A DNA stretch of 45,726 nucleotides. Origin: an uncultured Clostridia bacterium (GTDB lineage Bacteria > Bacillota > Clostridia > Christensenellales > Aristaeellaceae). Location of the stretch: positions 1 to 45,726 of the forward strand of contig CAKTXZ010000021.1 in assembly GCA_934632155.1 (NCBI GenBank), read 5' to 3'. Shown piece after piece: positions 8,404 through 17,204 of the stretch. Below the pieces are notes generated by a model. The model saw only the letters and a program-made list of their open reading frames with translations, made no database searches and had not been told where the DNA came from. Both the position numbers and the translations under genes were made by a program. The first letter of the stretch is position 1. Each line of letters starts with the position of its first letter.

Positions 8404-9132
8404 ATGCAATACGGTCTTCAGCTCTACAGCGTGCGGGACGTCGTTCCCGCAGATTATCAGAGCGCGCTGCGTCAGGTGGCGCAGATGGGCTACGACATGG
8501 TGGAAACCTGCGACGATTTTAAGAGCCCGACGGCGGCGCAGGTCAAAGGCTGGTGCGACGCGAACGGCCTGACCGTCAGCGGCACGCATACCGGCGCGGA
8601 AGCGCTGGCGCCGGATGTAATCGAGCAGACCATTCGCAACCATCACACACTGGGTTGCTCCCTGCTGATTATTCCCGGCCACGATCTGACTACGCGCGAA
8701 AAGCTGGATGATTTTATTGCGCTTGTGGAAAGGGCGCGGCCCATGCTGGAAAAGGAAGGCATCACGCTGGCCTATCATAACCATTCGCACGAGTTTTACC
8801 CCAACGAGGACGGCCAGATCATCTACGACGAGCTGCTCAGCCGCACGGGGCTGAAGCTGGAGCTGGATACCTACTGGGCCTATAACGCCAGGCAGGACGT
8901 GATTTCCCTGATGGAAAAGCTGCGCGGGCGGCTGGTGGCCGTGCATCTCAAGGATGGCGACGCGCAGGGCAACGGCTTCCCGCTGGGGCAGGGCACGGCG
9001 CCCGTTGTCGCCGTGCGGCGCAAGGCGATTGAAATGGGCGTGAGGATGGTGGTCGAAAGCGAAACGCTGCAGCCCGACGGCCTGACGGAGGCGAAGGCCT
9101 GCATCGATTTCCTGAAAACGCTGGACGATTAA
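8404..9132 (+). CDS. Sugar phosphate isomerase/epimerase-like TIM-barrel protein
   Basis: 242 aa, matching the AP endonuclease 2 / xylose-isomerase-like barrel family (IolE, hydroxypyruvate isomerase relatives). Visible metal-ligand positions include the Glu in MVETCDD, the His in LAYHNHSHEF, the Asp in LELDTYW, the His in AVHLKDGD and the Glu in VVESETL. These enzymes isomerise or epimerise small sugars or polyols through a divalent metal in the cytoplasm. The ATG at 8404 follows GGGAGGAAAG; an in-frame start at 8281 has no ribosome site. A single gene with its own promoter. The substrate cannot be named from sequence. Confidence 0.8.
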   Translation: MQYGLQLYSVRDVVPADYQSALRQVAQMGYDMVETCDDFKSPTAAQVKGWCDANGLTVSGTHTGAEALAPDVIEQTIRNHHTLGCSLLIIPGHDLTTREKLDDFIALVERARPMLEKEGITLAYHNHSHEFYPNEDGQIIYDELLSRTGLKLELDTYWAYNARQDVISLMEKLRGRLVAVHLKDGDAQGNGFPLGQGTAPVVAVRRKAIEMGVRMVVESETLQPDGLTEAKACIDFLKTLDD

Positions 9133-9161
9133 TCGCCGCCGTCCGCGCCGGAAGGCGGCCT

Positions 9162-9216
9162 GAAAAGAATAAAAGAAAGCGCTCCGCTCCATGGGCGATC
9201 CGGCCTGCGGGGCGCT
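9162..9216 (-). terminator. Intrinsic terminator for the tetR gene
   Basis: On the minus strand AGCGCCCCG (9216-9208) pairs with CGGAGCGCT (9186-9178, one G-T pair) around a 21-nt loop. A T-rich tract (9177-9164) follows. A second hairpin, GCCGCC/GGCGGC at 9135-9159, lies after the stop of the + strand gene. Confidence 0.6.
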
Positions 9217-9263
9217 GACGCGATTTTCAGCGTCGGCGGCGCTTGCGTATCGTTTGCGCGCCG

Positions 9264-9848
9264 TCAGGGGCGAATGGCGCTCAGCAGCATGGGCAGGGTG
9301 GTTTCGGTGTAGTGCTTGAGCGAATAGCTGCCGCCGCAGAGACACCAGTCGTAGAGCAGCGCGCGTTCGCACAGGGCGTAGAGCTTGGCGATTTCGTTGG
9401 CGGAGACGTCGGCGCGAAGCTCGCCCCTTTCCTGCCCCTCCACGGCAATTTTGCGAATCAGCCGGTAATAAATGCGGTTGTGATCCATCAGGTGCTTTTC
9501 GCCGCTGGTGGTCAGCTGGGTGGAGTACATCCGCGCCAGCAAATCAAGCGAGATCGTGTCCTCGATCATGGCAAACAGCTCGCGGTTGAGCAGCATCAGC
9601 TTATCAAAGGCGTTCATGTCCGGCTGAAGCTGTGGAATCAGCTCCTCATATTTTTCATCGAACATAAAGGAAAGCGAGCCCAAAAGCGCGTCCTTGCCCG
9701 CGAAATAGTGGTAAAACGAGCCGCGCGACGTGCCGGAGGCCTCGATGATCTCCTCGATGGTGGTGTCGTCGTAGCCCTGCTCATAAAACAGCCGCCATGC
9801 GGCGGAAACAATTTTTTTCTTGGTGCTTTTGCCGCGCTTGTCCGGCAT
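9264..9848 (-). CDS. TetR/AcrR-family transcriptional regulator
   Basis: About 194 aa. The N-terminal helix-turn-helix spans about residues 8-55: K-K-K-I-V-S-A-A-W-R-L-F-Y-E-Q-G-Y-D, then I-I-E-A-S-G-T-S-R-G-S-F-Y-H-Y-F. The remainder is the all-helical ligand-binding domain. I place the start at the ATG at 9848, 13 nt after a GGAAAGG; a GTG four codons upstream sits too close to that site. TetR proteins usually repress a neighbouring or their own promoter until a small ligand binds. No transporter is adjacent; the closest divergent gene is the ABC ATPase at 10386. The target is unknown. Confidence 0.85.
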   Translation of the reverse strand: MPDKRGKSTKKKIVSAAWRLFYEQGYDDTTIEEIIEASGTSRGSFYHYFAGKDALLGSLSFMFDEKYEELIPQLQPDMNAFDKLMLLNRELFAMIEDTISLDLLARMYSTQLTTSGEKHLMDHNRIYYRLIRKIAVEGQERGELRADVSANEIAKLYALCERALLYDWCLCGGSYSLKHYTETTLPMLLSAIRP

Positions 9849-9876
9849 GCCGCGATTCACGCCTTTCCTTTGGATT

Positions 9877-10090
9877 GTCAGCGTAACGCTTCCAGCGTCC
9901 CGCTGACCCGGAGAAATCGCTGCGCGATTTTCCTAATCCTGAATATTGGGCTTGTCGGCGTAAGCCCTTTCGGGCTCCCGCCGACCCGGAGAAACCGCCG
10001 CGCGGTTTTCCTGCGCTTCATTATACCATGATTGTCAGCGTAACGCTTCCAGCGTCCCGCTGCCCCGGAGAAATCGCTGCGCGATTTTCC
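9877..10090. repeat. Three copies of a double-hairpin repeat (REP-like)
   Basis: Units lie at 9877-9933, 9954-10011 and 10034-10090 (57-58 nt), in direct orientation. Each has a first hairpin (GTCAGCG/CGCTGAC with inner ACGCT/AGCGT in units 1 and 3) and a second (AAATCGC-TGC-GCGATTT). Unit 2 has changed both arms together: GTCGGCG/CGCCGAC, AGCCC/GGGCT and AAACCGC-CGC-GCGGTTT. Unit 3 has one broken pair (CGCTGCC). The tail ATTATACCAT recurs after units 2 and 3. The repeats occupy the region upstream of tetR and would be in its mRNA leader if the promoter at 10099-10127 is used. Confidence 0.8.
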
Positions 10091-10098
10091 TAATCTTT

Positions 10099-10127
10099 AT
10101 TATACCATACCCGCCCCTTACCGGCAA
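10099..10127 (-). promoter_or_regulatory. Likely tetR promoter upstream of the hairpin repeats
   Basis: Minus strand TTGCCG (10127-10122), a 17-nt spacer, TATAAT (10104-10099). Transcription from here would read through all three hairpin repeats before tetR. A second TATAAT at 10025-10020, without a -35, lies between repeats 2 and 3. Confidence 0.5.
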
Positions 10128-10295
10128 GCGCCCGCGCGTGCGTCATGCTTTGTGCAGATTATCGGCCGCCTTTGCGTACCGCTGCGCAGTTTTTTATGCA
10201 ACTGGTTTCAAAAGAGCCATTGAATACAACTAATGCACAAACATGAGTTGAAATATTTGTTGGTTTCGGGGATGGTCTTTTTCAGAGAAAAACAG

Positions 10296-10301
10296 TATAA
10301 T
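10296..10301 (+). promoter_or_regulatory. -10 element for the ABC ATPase gene
   Basis: A perfect TATAAT 85 nt upstream of the ATG at 10386, in an A+T-richer stretch. No good -35 is seen at 16-18 nt (TGGTCT), so an activator may be needed. Nothing else is evident in 10128-10290. Confidence 0.45.
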
Positions 10302-10385
10302 AGCCTTACAAAAACGGGCGGAAACTGCCTTTCCGGCTCTCCGTTTTTCTCGGCTTTTATTGCTATTTCAAAGGAGGATTTGCTC

Positions 10386-11507
10386 ATGTCCAGCGTATCT
10401 TTGCAGCACATCTATAAGGTCTATGCCGGCGGCGTCACGGCTGTCAGCGATTTCACCCTTGACATCGAGGATAAGGAATTTATCGTTCTGGTCGGCCCCT
10501 CCGGCTGCGGTAAGTCCACCACCCTGCGCATGGTCGCCGGTCTGGAAGAAATCTCCGACGGCGAGCTCTATATCGGCGATAAGCTGGTCAACGACGTCGC
10601 GCCCAAGGATCGCGACATCGCCATGGTGTTCCAGAACTACGCGCTGTATCCGCACATGACGGTTTACGATAACATGGCCTTCGGCCTGAAGCTGCGCAAG
10701 ACGCCCAAGGACGAAATCAAGCGCCGCGTGGAAGAAGCCGCCCGTATTCTGGACATCGGCTATCTGCTCAATCGTAAGCCCAAGGCTTTGTCCGGCGGTC
10801 AGCGTCAGCGCGTCGCGCTGGGCCGCGCGATCGTCCGTGAGCCCAAGGTCTTCCTGATGGACGAACCGCTGTCCAACCTGGACGCTAAGCTGCGCGTCGC
10901 GATGCGTACCGAAATTACCAAGCTGCATCAGCGCCTGCAGACGACCTTCATCTACGTTACCCATGACCAGACCGAGGCCATGACCATGGGCTCCCGTATC
11001 GTTATCATGAAGGACGGCTTCATCCAGCAGGTGGATACGCCGCAGAACAACTACGACTATCCGAACAATAAATTTGTTGCCGGCTTCATCGGCAGCCCGC
11101 AGATGAACTTCTTCAACGTCAAGCTGGAGAAGGAAAACGGCAAGGTCGTCGCGATCTTCGGCGAGAACAAGATCGTCGTTCCGCAGGAGAAGGTCGCCAA
11201 GCTGACGGACGAAAGCTATATCGGCAAGGAAGTCACCATGGGCATCCGTCCCGAAAACATCGACGACGCGCCCGATTTCGTGGCCGCGCATCCCGAAGCC
11301 AAGATGAAGGTGCACGTGGAAGTGACCGAGCTCATGGGCTCCGAAACCTACCTGTACTTCACCACCTCCGGCAAGGAAGAAAGCGTCATCGCCCGCGTCG
11401 ATCCGCGCACCAAGACCCGTACCGGCGACGACATCGAGGTCGCGCTGGATACCGCTCGTCTGCACTTCTTCGATGTGGATACCGAGGAAACCATTCTGCA
11501 GCGCTAA
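10386..11507 (+). CDS. CUT1-type sugar ABC transporter ATPase (MsmX/UgpC/MalK family)
   Basis: 373 aa. Walker A GPSGCGKST (37-45), Q-loop VFQNYALYPHMT, signature LSGGQRQRVALGR, Walker B FLMDEPLSNLD and the switch His in VTHDQTEA are all intact. A C-terminal TOBE-like regulatory domain starts near residue 235. The protein is a cytoplasmic ATPase that powers carbohydrate import. The ATG at 10386 follows AAAGGAGG by 8 nt; an upstream in-frame extension lacks a ribosome site. It stands alone, without permeases. In Gram-positive bacteria one such ATPase often serves many CUT1 importers, and the operon at 27061-32139 has two permeases and a binding protein but no ATPase. That pairing is inference. 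Confidence 0.93.
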   Translation: MSSVSLQHIYKVYAGGVTAVSDFTLDIEDKEFIVLVGPSGCGKSTTLRMVAGLEEISDGELYIGDKLVNDVAPKDRDIAMVFQNYALYPHMTVYDNMAFGLKLRKTPKDEIKRRVEEAARILDIGYLLNRKPKALSGGQRQRVALGRAIVREPKVFLMDEPLSNLDAKLRVAMRTEITKLHQRLQTTFIYVTHDQTEAMTMGSRIVIMKDGFIQQVDTPQNNYDYPNNKFVAGFIGSPQMNFFNVKLEKENGKVVAIFGENKIVVPQEKVAKLTDESYIGKEVTMGIRPENIDDAPDFVAAHPEAKMKVHVEVTELMGSETYLYFTTSGKEESVIARVDPRTKTRTGDDIEVALDTARLHFFDVDTEETILQR

Positions 11508-11522
11508 TTGCATGAAGCATGC

Positions 11523-11553
11523 GGCGGCCGCGCAAACGCGCGGCCGCCTTTTT
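11523..11553 (+). terminator. Intrinsic terminator of the ABC ATPase gene
   Basis: GGCGGCCGCG (11523-11532) pairs perfectly with CGCGGCCGCC (11539-11548), loop 6 nt, followed by five T. It lies between convergent genes. Confidence 0.9.
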
Positions 11554-11573
11554 GTGCGCATATGCCGGGTTGG

Positions 11574-12689
11574 TTATGGCTGGCAGCCGCTCAATTCCGC
11601 ATAGACGCGAACGACGCACTGCGCGGCATAATGCAATGTATCGGCGGCGGTGTCGCGCCCAAGGCTAAAGCGCAGCACGCACGCTGCTTCCGTTTTGCTC
11701 AGGCCCATGAAGCGATAGGCCGGACTGACTGCATTTTCCCGCATGCGGCACGCCGCCCCGCCGGAGGCCTGAACGCCCAGCAGATCCAGCGCTGCAAGGA
11801 AGCGATGCGCAGGAACGTGCGGAAAAAACACGGCGGCCACGCCGGGCAGGCGCGGAGCGTCCGCGCCCAGCACGCGGCATACGGGGACTCCTTCGCCCAG
11901 TTGCGTCAGGAAGTCGGCCATCAGCGCCCGTTCGCGCTGCGCCCGCGCCGCCATATCCTCCTGAGCGAGGCGCGCGGCCAGCCCAAAGCCGGCGATGGCG
12001 GGCACGTTTTCCGTGCCTGCGCGCAGCGAAAACTCCTGCTCGCCGCCGACAAGCAGCGGCGGCAGCATAACGCCGCTTCGAACGTAAAGCGCGCCGATTC
12101 CGCGCGGGCCGCAGAGCTTGTGCGCCGAAATGCTCATCAGGCTGCAATCCGAGGCCGAAAGCGGCACATGGCCGAACGCCTGCACCGCGTCGCAATGATA
12201 GGGCACGCGTCGCGCCCGGGCGATGCGCCCGATTTGCACTACAGGCTGTAGCACGCCGGTTTCGTTGTTGGCGGCCTGAACGCTGATGAGCGCCGTTTCA
12301 GGGCGAATGGCCGCCGCGACGGCCTGCGGGTCGATCACGCCGCGTGCGTCTGGCTCAACCAGCGTAACGTCGCAGCGCATTTCCTGCGCGGCGCGCAGTA
12401 CGGAGGGGTGCTCGATTGCCGAGAGCACCGCGTGCTTTCCCTGCGCCAGCCGCAGCGCGCCGTTGTTGGCCTCCGTACCGCCGGAGGTGAACAGCAGCTC
12501 CTGCATGTCGCAGCCCAGCATTTGCGCAATTTGCCGCCGCGCGATGCGCATTTCGCGTCGCGCCGCGCCTGCGGCCTCGTAAACGGCGGATGGATTGCTC
12601 CATGCCTCCCGCGCGCAGGCTGTCATTTTGTCCAGCACGGCGGGAGCGGGCGGCGTGGTGGCGGCGTGATCCAGATAAACGGTCGGCAT
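11574..12689 (-). CDS. Cysteine desulfurase (NifS/IscS-like, class V aminotransferase)
   Basis: 371 aa. Recognisable features in order: YLDHAATTPP at the N terminus, FTSGGTEANN, the His in SAIEHPSVL, NNETGVLQP, the PLP lysine in SISAHKLCGPRG, RAGTENVPAIAG, and the active-site loop Cys in SGGAACRM. The enzyme takes sulfur from L-cysteine as a persulfide for Fe-S clusters, thiamine or tRNA thiolation, releasing alanine. The start at 12689 is set by AAAGGAGG; a longer frame has no ribosome site. The loop reads G-G-A-A-C rather than the common S-G-S-A-C, so the acceptor may differ from IscU. No IscU, NifU or ThiI gene adjoins it. Confidence 0.9.
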   Translation of the reverse strand: MPTVYLDHAATTPPAPAVLDKMTACAREAWSNPSAVYEAAGAARREMRIARRQIAQMLGCDMQELLFTSGGTEANNGALRLAQGKHAVLSAIEHPSVLRAAQEMRCDVTLVEPDARGVIDPQAVAAAIRPETALISVQAANNETGVLQPVVQIGRIARARRVPYHCDAVQAFGHVPLSASDCSLMSISAHKLCGPRGIGALYVRSGVMLPPLLVGGEQEFSLRAGTENVPAIAGFGLAARLAQEDMAARAQRERALMADFLTQLGEGVPVCRVLGADAPRLPGVAAVFFPHVPAHRFLAALDLLGVQASGGAACRMRENAVSPAYRFMGLSKTEAACVLRFSLGRDTAADTLHYAAQCVVRVYAELSGCQP

Positions 12690-12746
12690 ACAAGCCTCCT
12701 TTTGCAGCGTGGCTGTCGGCCTGCAATTTTTGCCGGCGACTGCTTC

Positions 12747-12775
12747 AGTATAGCACGCCGCATGCGATATGTAAA
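12747..12775 (-). promoter_or_regulatory. Promoter of the cysteine desulfurase gene
   Basis: Minus strand TTTACA (12775-12770), a 17-nt spacer, TATACT (12752-12747), about 58 nt upstream of the start codon. Confidence 0.7.
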
Positions 12776-12813
12776 CGCCGCTCTCAAGACGCGTCGGCGG
12801 CATGAAAAAATGC

Positions 12814-12842
12814 TTGACATTCGCGGGAAATTCGCCTATCCT
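12814..12842 (+). promoter_or_regulatory. Promoter of the xylosidase/xylulokinase operon, with candidate operators
   Basis: TTGACA (12814-12819), a 17-nt spacer, TATCCT (12837-12842). Overlapping and following the -10 are the palindrome CTAATCATTAG (12841-12851) and the imperfect inverted repeat AAGGTT...AACCTT (12853-12872) whose core is TTCGTTACGAA. Their place over the start site fits repressor binding. The ROK regulator at 17482 is the nearest candidate. Confidence 0.75.
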
Positions 12843-12919
12843 AATCATTAGGAAGGTTCGTTACGAAACCTTATTGCAAAACATATCGGCGCATGATGCG
12901 CGGAACAGGAGTGATCGCG

Positions 12920-15022
12920 ATGCAACGTGAACAGGCGCGCGAAAAGGCGCAGGCATTGGTGAACAAAATGACGGTGGAGGAGGCGGCCGGTCAGCTGCGC
13001 TATGATGCGCCGGCGATCGAGCGGCTGGGCGTTCCCGCCTATAACTGGTGGAACGAGGCGCTGCACGGCGTGGCGCGCGCCGGCGTGGCCACCAGCTTTC
13101 CGCAGGCTATCGCCATGGGCGCGGCCTTTGACCCGGCGCTGGTGGAGGCGCTGGGCGACGTCGCCGCGACGGAGGGACGCGCGAAATACAACGCCGCCTC
13201 CCGCCATGGCGATCGGGACATTTATAAGGGGTTGACCTTCTGGTCGCCCAATATCAACATTTTCCGCGATCCGCGCTGGGGGCGCGGGCATGAAACCTTC
13301 GGCGAGGACCCGTGCCTGACGGCGGAAACGGGGCTGGCCTATGTGCGCGGGCTGCAGGGCGACGGAGATCACCTCAAGGCCGCGGCGTGCGCAAAGCACT
13401 TCGCCGTGCATTCCGGGCCGGAGGCGCTTCGGCACCAGTTCAATGCGCAGGCGACGCCCAAGGACATGGCCGAAACCTACCTGCCGGCGTTCGAACGGCT
13501 GGTTCGGGAGGGACAGGTCGAGGCGGTCATGGGCGCCTATAACCGCACCAACGGTGAGCCGTGCTGCGGCAGTAAGACGCTTTTGCAGGATATTTTGCGC
13601 GAAAAATGGGGCTTTGCCGGGCATGTCGTTTCCGATTGCTGGGCAATTCAGGATTTCCACCAGTTCCATCAGGTAACGGACACGCCGGAGGAATCGGCCG
13701 CGCTGGCGATTCAAAACGGCTGCGACGTGAACTGCGGCGTAACGTATACCTACCTGATGAAGGCATACGCCAAGGGCATGGTGACGGAGGCTGAAATTCG
13801 CGCCGCGGCTGTGCGCCTGTTCACCACGCGCTATCTGCTGGGCATTATGGGCGAGGGCAGCGAATACGACGATATCCCGTATACGACGGTGGAAAGCCCC
13901 GCGCACATTGAAAAGGCGCTGCAGGCCGCGCGCGAGGGCTGTGTGCTGCTGAAAAACAACGGCGTTCTGCCGCTCAATCCGGACAAAATCGGCACGTTGG
14001 CCGTCATCGGCCCCAACGCCGACAGCCGCGCCGCGCTGATCGGCAATTATCACGGCACGTCCTCGCGCTATATCACCGTGCTGGAGGGGATTCAGGATGC
14101 GCTGGCGGGCAAGGCGCGCGTTTTGTACAGTCAGGGCTGCCATTTATTCCAGGATCGCGTGGAGAATCTGGCGCAGGCGGGGGATCGGCTGTCCGAGGCC
14201 GTGATTGTCGCGGAGAACGCCGACGCGGTGGTGCTTGTACTGGGGTTGGACGAAACGCTGGAGGGCGAGCAGGGCGATACGGGCAACGCCTCCGCCTCGG
14301 GCGATAAGTGGAATTTGCTGCTGCCGGAGAGCCAGCGCCTGCTGATGAAGGCCGTGCTGGATGCGGGCAAGCCCACGATCATTTGCCTGATGGCGGGCAG
14401 CGCCATTGATCTGCAGGAGGGCGCGGAGCGCGCGGACGCCGTGCTGCTGCCGTGGTATCCCGGCGCGTGCGGCGGAAGGGCCGTGGCGGATATTCTGTTT
14501 GGCAAGGCTTCGCCCTCGGGGAAGCTGCCCGTTACCTTCTACCATAACGAGCAGCTGCGGCAGATGCCGGAATTTACGGATTACGCCATGCAGGGGCGCA
14601 CCTACCGCTATTTCGACGGCGTGCCGCAGTATCCCTTCGGCTACGGGCTGACCTATGGCGATGCGCATGTGCTGTCCGCAACGGCGGAAAAGCAGGCGGA
14701 CGGCGTGGACGTGACGATGGAAATTGTCAACGACGGCCGGATGGATACGCAGGATGTGGCGCAGGTCTATGTTCAGAACGAGGGCAGCGCTTTCGCGCCG
14801 CGCAATCCGCGGCTGTGCGGCTTCGCGCGCGTGAATTGCCCGGCGGGCAAAAAGACGACGGTGCGGGTGCATGTGCGCGCCGACGCGCTACTGGTTGTCA
14901 ACGACGAGGGCGAGAAGGTTGCCGACGGCGCGATTGCGCTGTATGCCGGCATGGGGCAGCCCGACGCGCGGACGCAGGCGCTGACGGGCCATGCCGCCGT
15001 GCGCGTGGCGCTTGGAAAGTGA
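12920..15022 (+). CDS. Glycoside hydrolase family 3, probable beta-xylosidase
   Basis: 700 aa. The GH3 N-terminal barrel contains YNWWNEALHGVAR, the DPRWGRGHETFGEDP signature, KHFAVHSGPE, and the nucleophile Asp in HVVSDCWAIQDF. The second alpha/beta domain begins near residue 340 (GCVLLKNNGVLPL, VIGPNADSR), and a fibronectin-III-like C-terminal domain follows. This architecture is typical of bacterial xylan 1,4-beta-xylosidases, which release xylose from xylo-oligosaccharides. There is no signal peptide, so it acts in the cytoplasm. I chose the ATG at 12920 because CAGGAG lies 8 nt upstream; an ATG at 12893 lacks a ribosome site. It is first in an operon with xylulokinase (9-nt gap) and the DUF4867 gene. 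Confidence 0.9.
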   Translation: MQREQAREKAQALVNKMTVEEAAGQLRYDAPAIERLGVPAYNWWNEALHGVARAGVATSFPQAIAMGAAFDPALVEALGDVAATEGRAKYNAASRHGDRDIYKGLTFWSPNINIFRDPRWGRGHETFGEDPCLTAETGLAYVRGLQGDGDHLKAAACAKHFAVHSGPEALRHQFNAQATPKDMAETYLPAFERLVREGQVEAVMGAYNRTNGEPCCGSKTLLQDILREKWGFAGHVVSDCWAIQDFHQFHQVTDTPEESAALAIQNGCDVNCGVTYTYLMKAYAKGMVTEAEIRAAAVRLFTTRYLLGIMGEGSEYDDIPYTTVESPAHIEKALQAAREGCVLLKNNGVLPLNPDKIGTLAVIGPNADSRAALIGNYHGTSSRYITVLEGIQDALAGKARVLYSQGCHLFQDRVENLAQAGDRLSEAVIVAENADAVVLVLGLDETLEGEQGDTGNASASGDKWNLLLPESQRLLMKAVLDAGKPTIICLMAGSAIDLQEGAERADAVLLPWYPGACGGRAVADILFGKASPSGKLPVTFYHNEQLRQMPEFTDYAMQGRTYRYFDGVPQYPFGYGLTYGDAHVLSATAEKQADGVDVTMEIVNDGRMDTQDVAQVYVQNEGSAFAPRNPRLCGFARVNCPAGKKTTVRVHVRADALLVVNDEGEKVADGAIALYAGMGQPDARTQALTGHAAVRVALGK

Positions 15023-15031
15023 GGGCTTGAC

Positions 15032-16558
15032 ATGCGATACGTATTGGGGGTTGATTTGGGGACGTCCGGCACCAAAACCGTGCTGTTTGACGAGCAGGGC
15101 GTGGCCGTGGCCAGCGCGACGGTCGAATATCCGCTGTATCAGCCGCAAAACGGCTGGGCGGAGCAGGACCCGGCGGATTGGTGGCGCGCCGCACGGGATA
15201 CGATTCGGCAGGTGCTCAGGGACAGCGGCGTGAACCCGGCGGACGTGAAGGGCTTGGGCATCAGCGGACAGATGCATGGGCTGGTGCTGACGGATGAAAA
15301 CGGCGGCGTGCTGCGCAACGCCATTCTTTGGTGCGACGGCCGCACGCAGAGGGAATGCGACGAAATCACGCAAAGGGTGGGGCGTGAGCGGCTGATTCAG
15401 CTCAGCGCCAATCCCGCGCTGCCGGGCTTTACGGCCGGAAAGCTTCTTTGGGTACGTCGCCACGAGCCGGAAATCTACCGCAAAGCGCGGCATATCCTGC
15501 TGCCCAAGGATTATGTACGCCTGAAGCTGACGGGCGAATACGCAGCCGAAATGAGCGACGCCAGCGGCACGAACCTGCTGGATGTTCCGGGGCGCTGCTG
15601 GTCGCGCGAAATTCTGGACGCGCTGGAGATTGACGGGGCGCTGCTGCCGCCGCTGCTGGAGAGCAGCGATATCGCCGGACGCATTACAAGATGGGCTGCG
15701 CAGGAAACAGGGCTTTGCGAGGGCATGATCGTGGCGGCGGGCGCGGGAGATAATATGGCTGCGGCGGTCGGCACGGGCGTAGTTACGGCGGGGAAGGCGT
15801 TTGTCACCATCGGTACGTCGGGCGTGGTGTTTGCCCATGCCGATCGGGTACAGATCGATCCTGCCGGGCGCGTGCATACCTTCTGCGCCGCCGTGCCGGG
15901 GGCGTATACGGTGATGAGCTGCTCGCTGGCGGCGGGACTGTCGCTCAAATGGTTCCGCGATCAGTTCTGTCAGGCGGAAATACAGGCCGCGCGGCAGATG
16001 GAAACAGACCCCTATGTGCTCATGAACACAGAGGCCGAACAATCGCCTGTCGGCGCGAACCGGCTGATTTACCTGCCCTATCTGATGGGTGAGCGCAGCC
16101 CGCTGCTGGACGCCGACGCACGCGGCGCGTTCATCGGCCTGTCCGGCATGCATACGCGGCGCGATCTTTTGCGCGCGGTGATGGAGGGCGTGGTCTATTC
16201 GCAGCGGCAGAATCTAGACGTGCTGCGCGGCATGCACATTCAGCCGACGGAAATGCTGGCCTGCGGCGGCGGCGCGAAGAGCCCCTTCTGGCGGCAGATG
16301 ATGGCGGATGTGTTTGATTTGCCCGTCAAGACGCTGCAAAACAGCGAGGGGCCCGCGCTGGGCGCGGCTATTTTGGCGGGCGTTGCGGCGGGCCTGTATG
16401 CGGATATCCCTGCGGCGTGTGCCGCGCTGATTCGCGGGCATGCGCCTGTGACGCCCGATGGGGAGCGGCATTGCGCCTATGAAAAGTATTATGATTTGTA
16501 TGTGTCGTTGTATCCAAGGCTTCAGGACGCGTACCATGCCTTGGCGGCGCTGAATTGA
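15032..16558 (+). CDS. xylB: Xylulokinase (FGGY family)
   Basis: 508 aa, the normal family length. The N-terminal ATPase-fold phosphate motif is GVDLGTSGTKTVLFD. The WAEQDPADWW and GISGQMHGLV segments are characteristic of XylB, and the second-domain signature is GGGAKSPFWRQMMADV. The enzyme phosphorylates D-xylulose to xylulose 5-phosphate using ATP in the cytoplasm, feeding the pentose phosphate pathway. The gene starts 9 nt after the GH3 xylosidase and 13 nt precedes the DUF4867 gene, so the three are cotranscribed. No canonical xylose isomerase (xylA) is in the window; xylulose must come from an enzyme encoded elsewhere or from one of the isomerase-like proteins here. Confidence 0.93.
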   Translation: MRYVLGVDLGTSGTKTVLFDEQGVAVASATVEYPLYQPQNGWAEQDPADWWRAARDTIRQVLRDSGVNPADVKGLGISGQMHGLVLTDENGGVLRNAILWCDGRTQRECDEITQRVGRERLIQLSANPALPGFTAGKLLWVRRHEPEIYRKARHILLPKDYVRLKLTGEYAAEMSDASGTNLLDVPGRCWSREILDALEIDGALLPPLLESSDIAGRITRWAAQETGLCEGMIVAAGAGDNMAAAVGTGVVTAGKAFVTIGTSGVVFAHADRVQIDPAGRVHTFCAAVPGAYTVMSCSLAAGLSLKWFRDQFCQAEIQAARQMETDPYVLMNTEAEQSPVGANRLIYLPYLMGERSPLLDADARGAFIGLSGMHTRRDLLRAVMEGVVYSQRQNLDVLRGMHIQPTEMLACGGGAKSPFWRQMMADVFDLPVKTLQNSEGPALGAAILAGVAAGLYADIPAACAALIRGHAPVTPDGERHCAYEKYYDLYVSLYPRLQDAYHALAALN

Positions 16559-16571
16559 AAGGAGCGGAGCA

Positions 16572-17204
16572 ATGAAGATTTATTCCGTTTATGACGACGC
16601 CTTTAAGCCCTATGGCCGGGTGGCGGACGGATATCCGGTAGACGGCCTGATGGAAGCATTGGCGAACACGCCGCTGCCGGAGCATGTGACCTATCAGCCG
16701 CGTGAGGAAGCGCTGCACGCGGCGGTGGGCGCGGAGAATATCGGCGCGTTCTTGTTCGGCGGCATGCCGGCGCAGCTGGGCTATTGCAACGGGCATAATA
16801 CGCGCCTTAACTGCTTGGAATATCACCGTGACAGCGAAATCAATCTGGGAACGGAGGATTTTATTCTGCTGCTGGCGCGTCAGGAGGAAATGGAGCACGG
16901 AGCGCTGGACACGGCCAAGGTCAAGGCTTTCCGTGTGCCCAAGGGCGTGCTGATCGAGGTCTATGCCACGACGCTGCATTACGCGCCATGCCATGCAGAC
17001 CCGGCTAAGGGCTTTCGCGTGATGGTCGCGCTGCCGGCGGGAACCAACACGGCGTATCGCCCGGGAAATGTGCCCAACGCGGCGGACCGGGTGCTTTGGG
17101 CGCGGAACAAATGGCTGCTGGCGCATCCGGACAGCGACGAAGCCAAGCAGGGCGCATATGTCGGCCTGACGGGGGAAAACCTCGATATTTCCGGCGACAT
17201 TTGA
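16572..17204 (+). CDS. DUF4867-family protein
   Basis: 210 aa. It resembles the DUF4867 family of small cupin-like proteins found beside sugar-catabolic genes in Firmicutes. Cupin-like features are NCLEYHRDSEINLG (possible metal ligands His and Glu), the DFILLLARQEEM segment and the VYATTLHYAPCHA segment with two further histidines. The ATG follows AAAGGAGCGGAG. It has no signal peptide or membrane segment. It is last in the xylosidase-xylulokinase operon and is followed by a strong bidirectional terminator. A sugar isomerase or mutarotase-like role is possible from context but untested. The family assignment is from recognition of the pattern and is fairly secure; the function is not. Confidence 0.75.
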   Translation: MKIYSVYDDAFKPYGRVADGYPVDGLMEALANTPLPEHVTYQPREEALHAAVGAENIGAFLFGGMPAQLGYCNGHNTRLNCLEYHRDSEINLGTEDFILLLARQEEMEHGALDTAKVKAFRVPKGVLIEVYATTLHYAPCHADPAKGFRVMVALPAGTNTAYRPGNVPNAADRVLWARNKWLLAHPDSDEAKQGAYVGLTGENLDISGDI

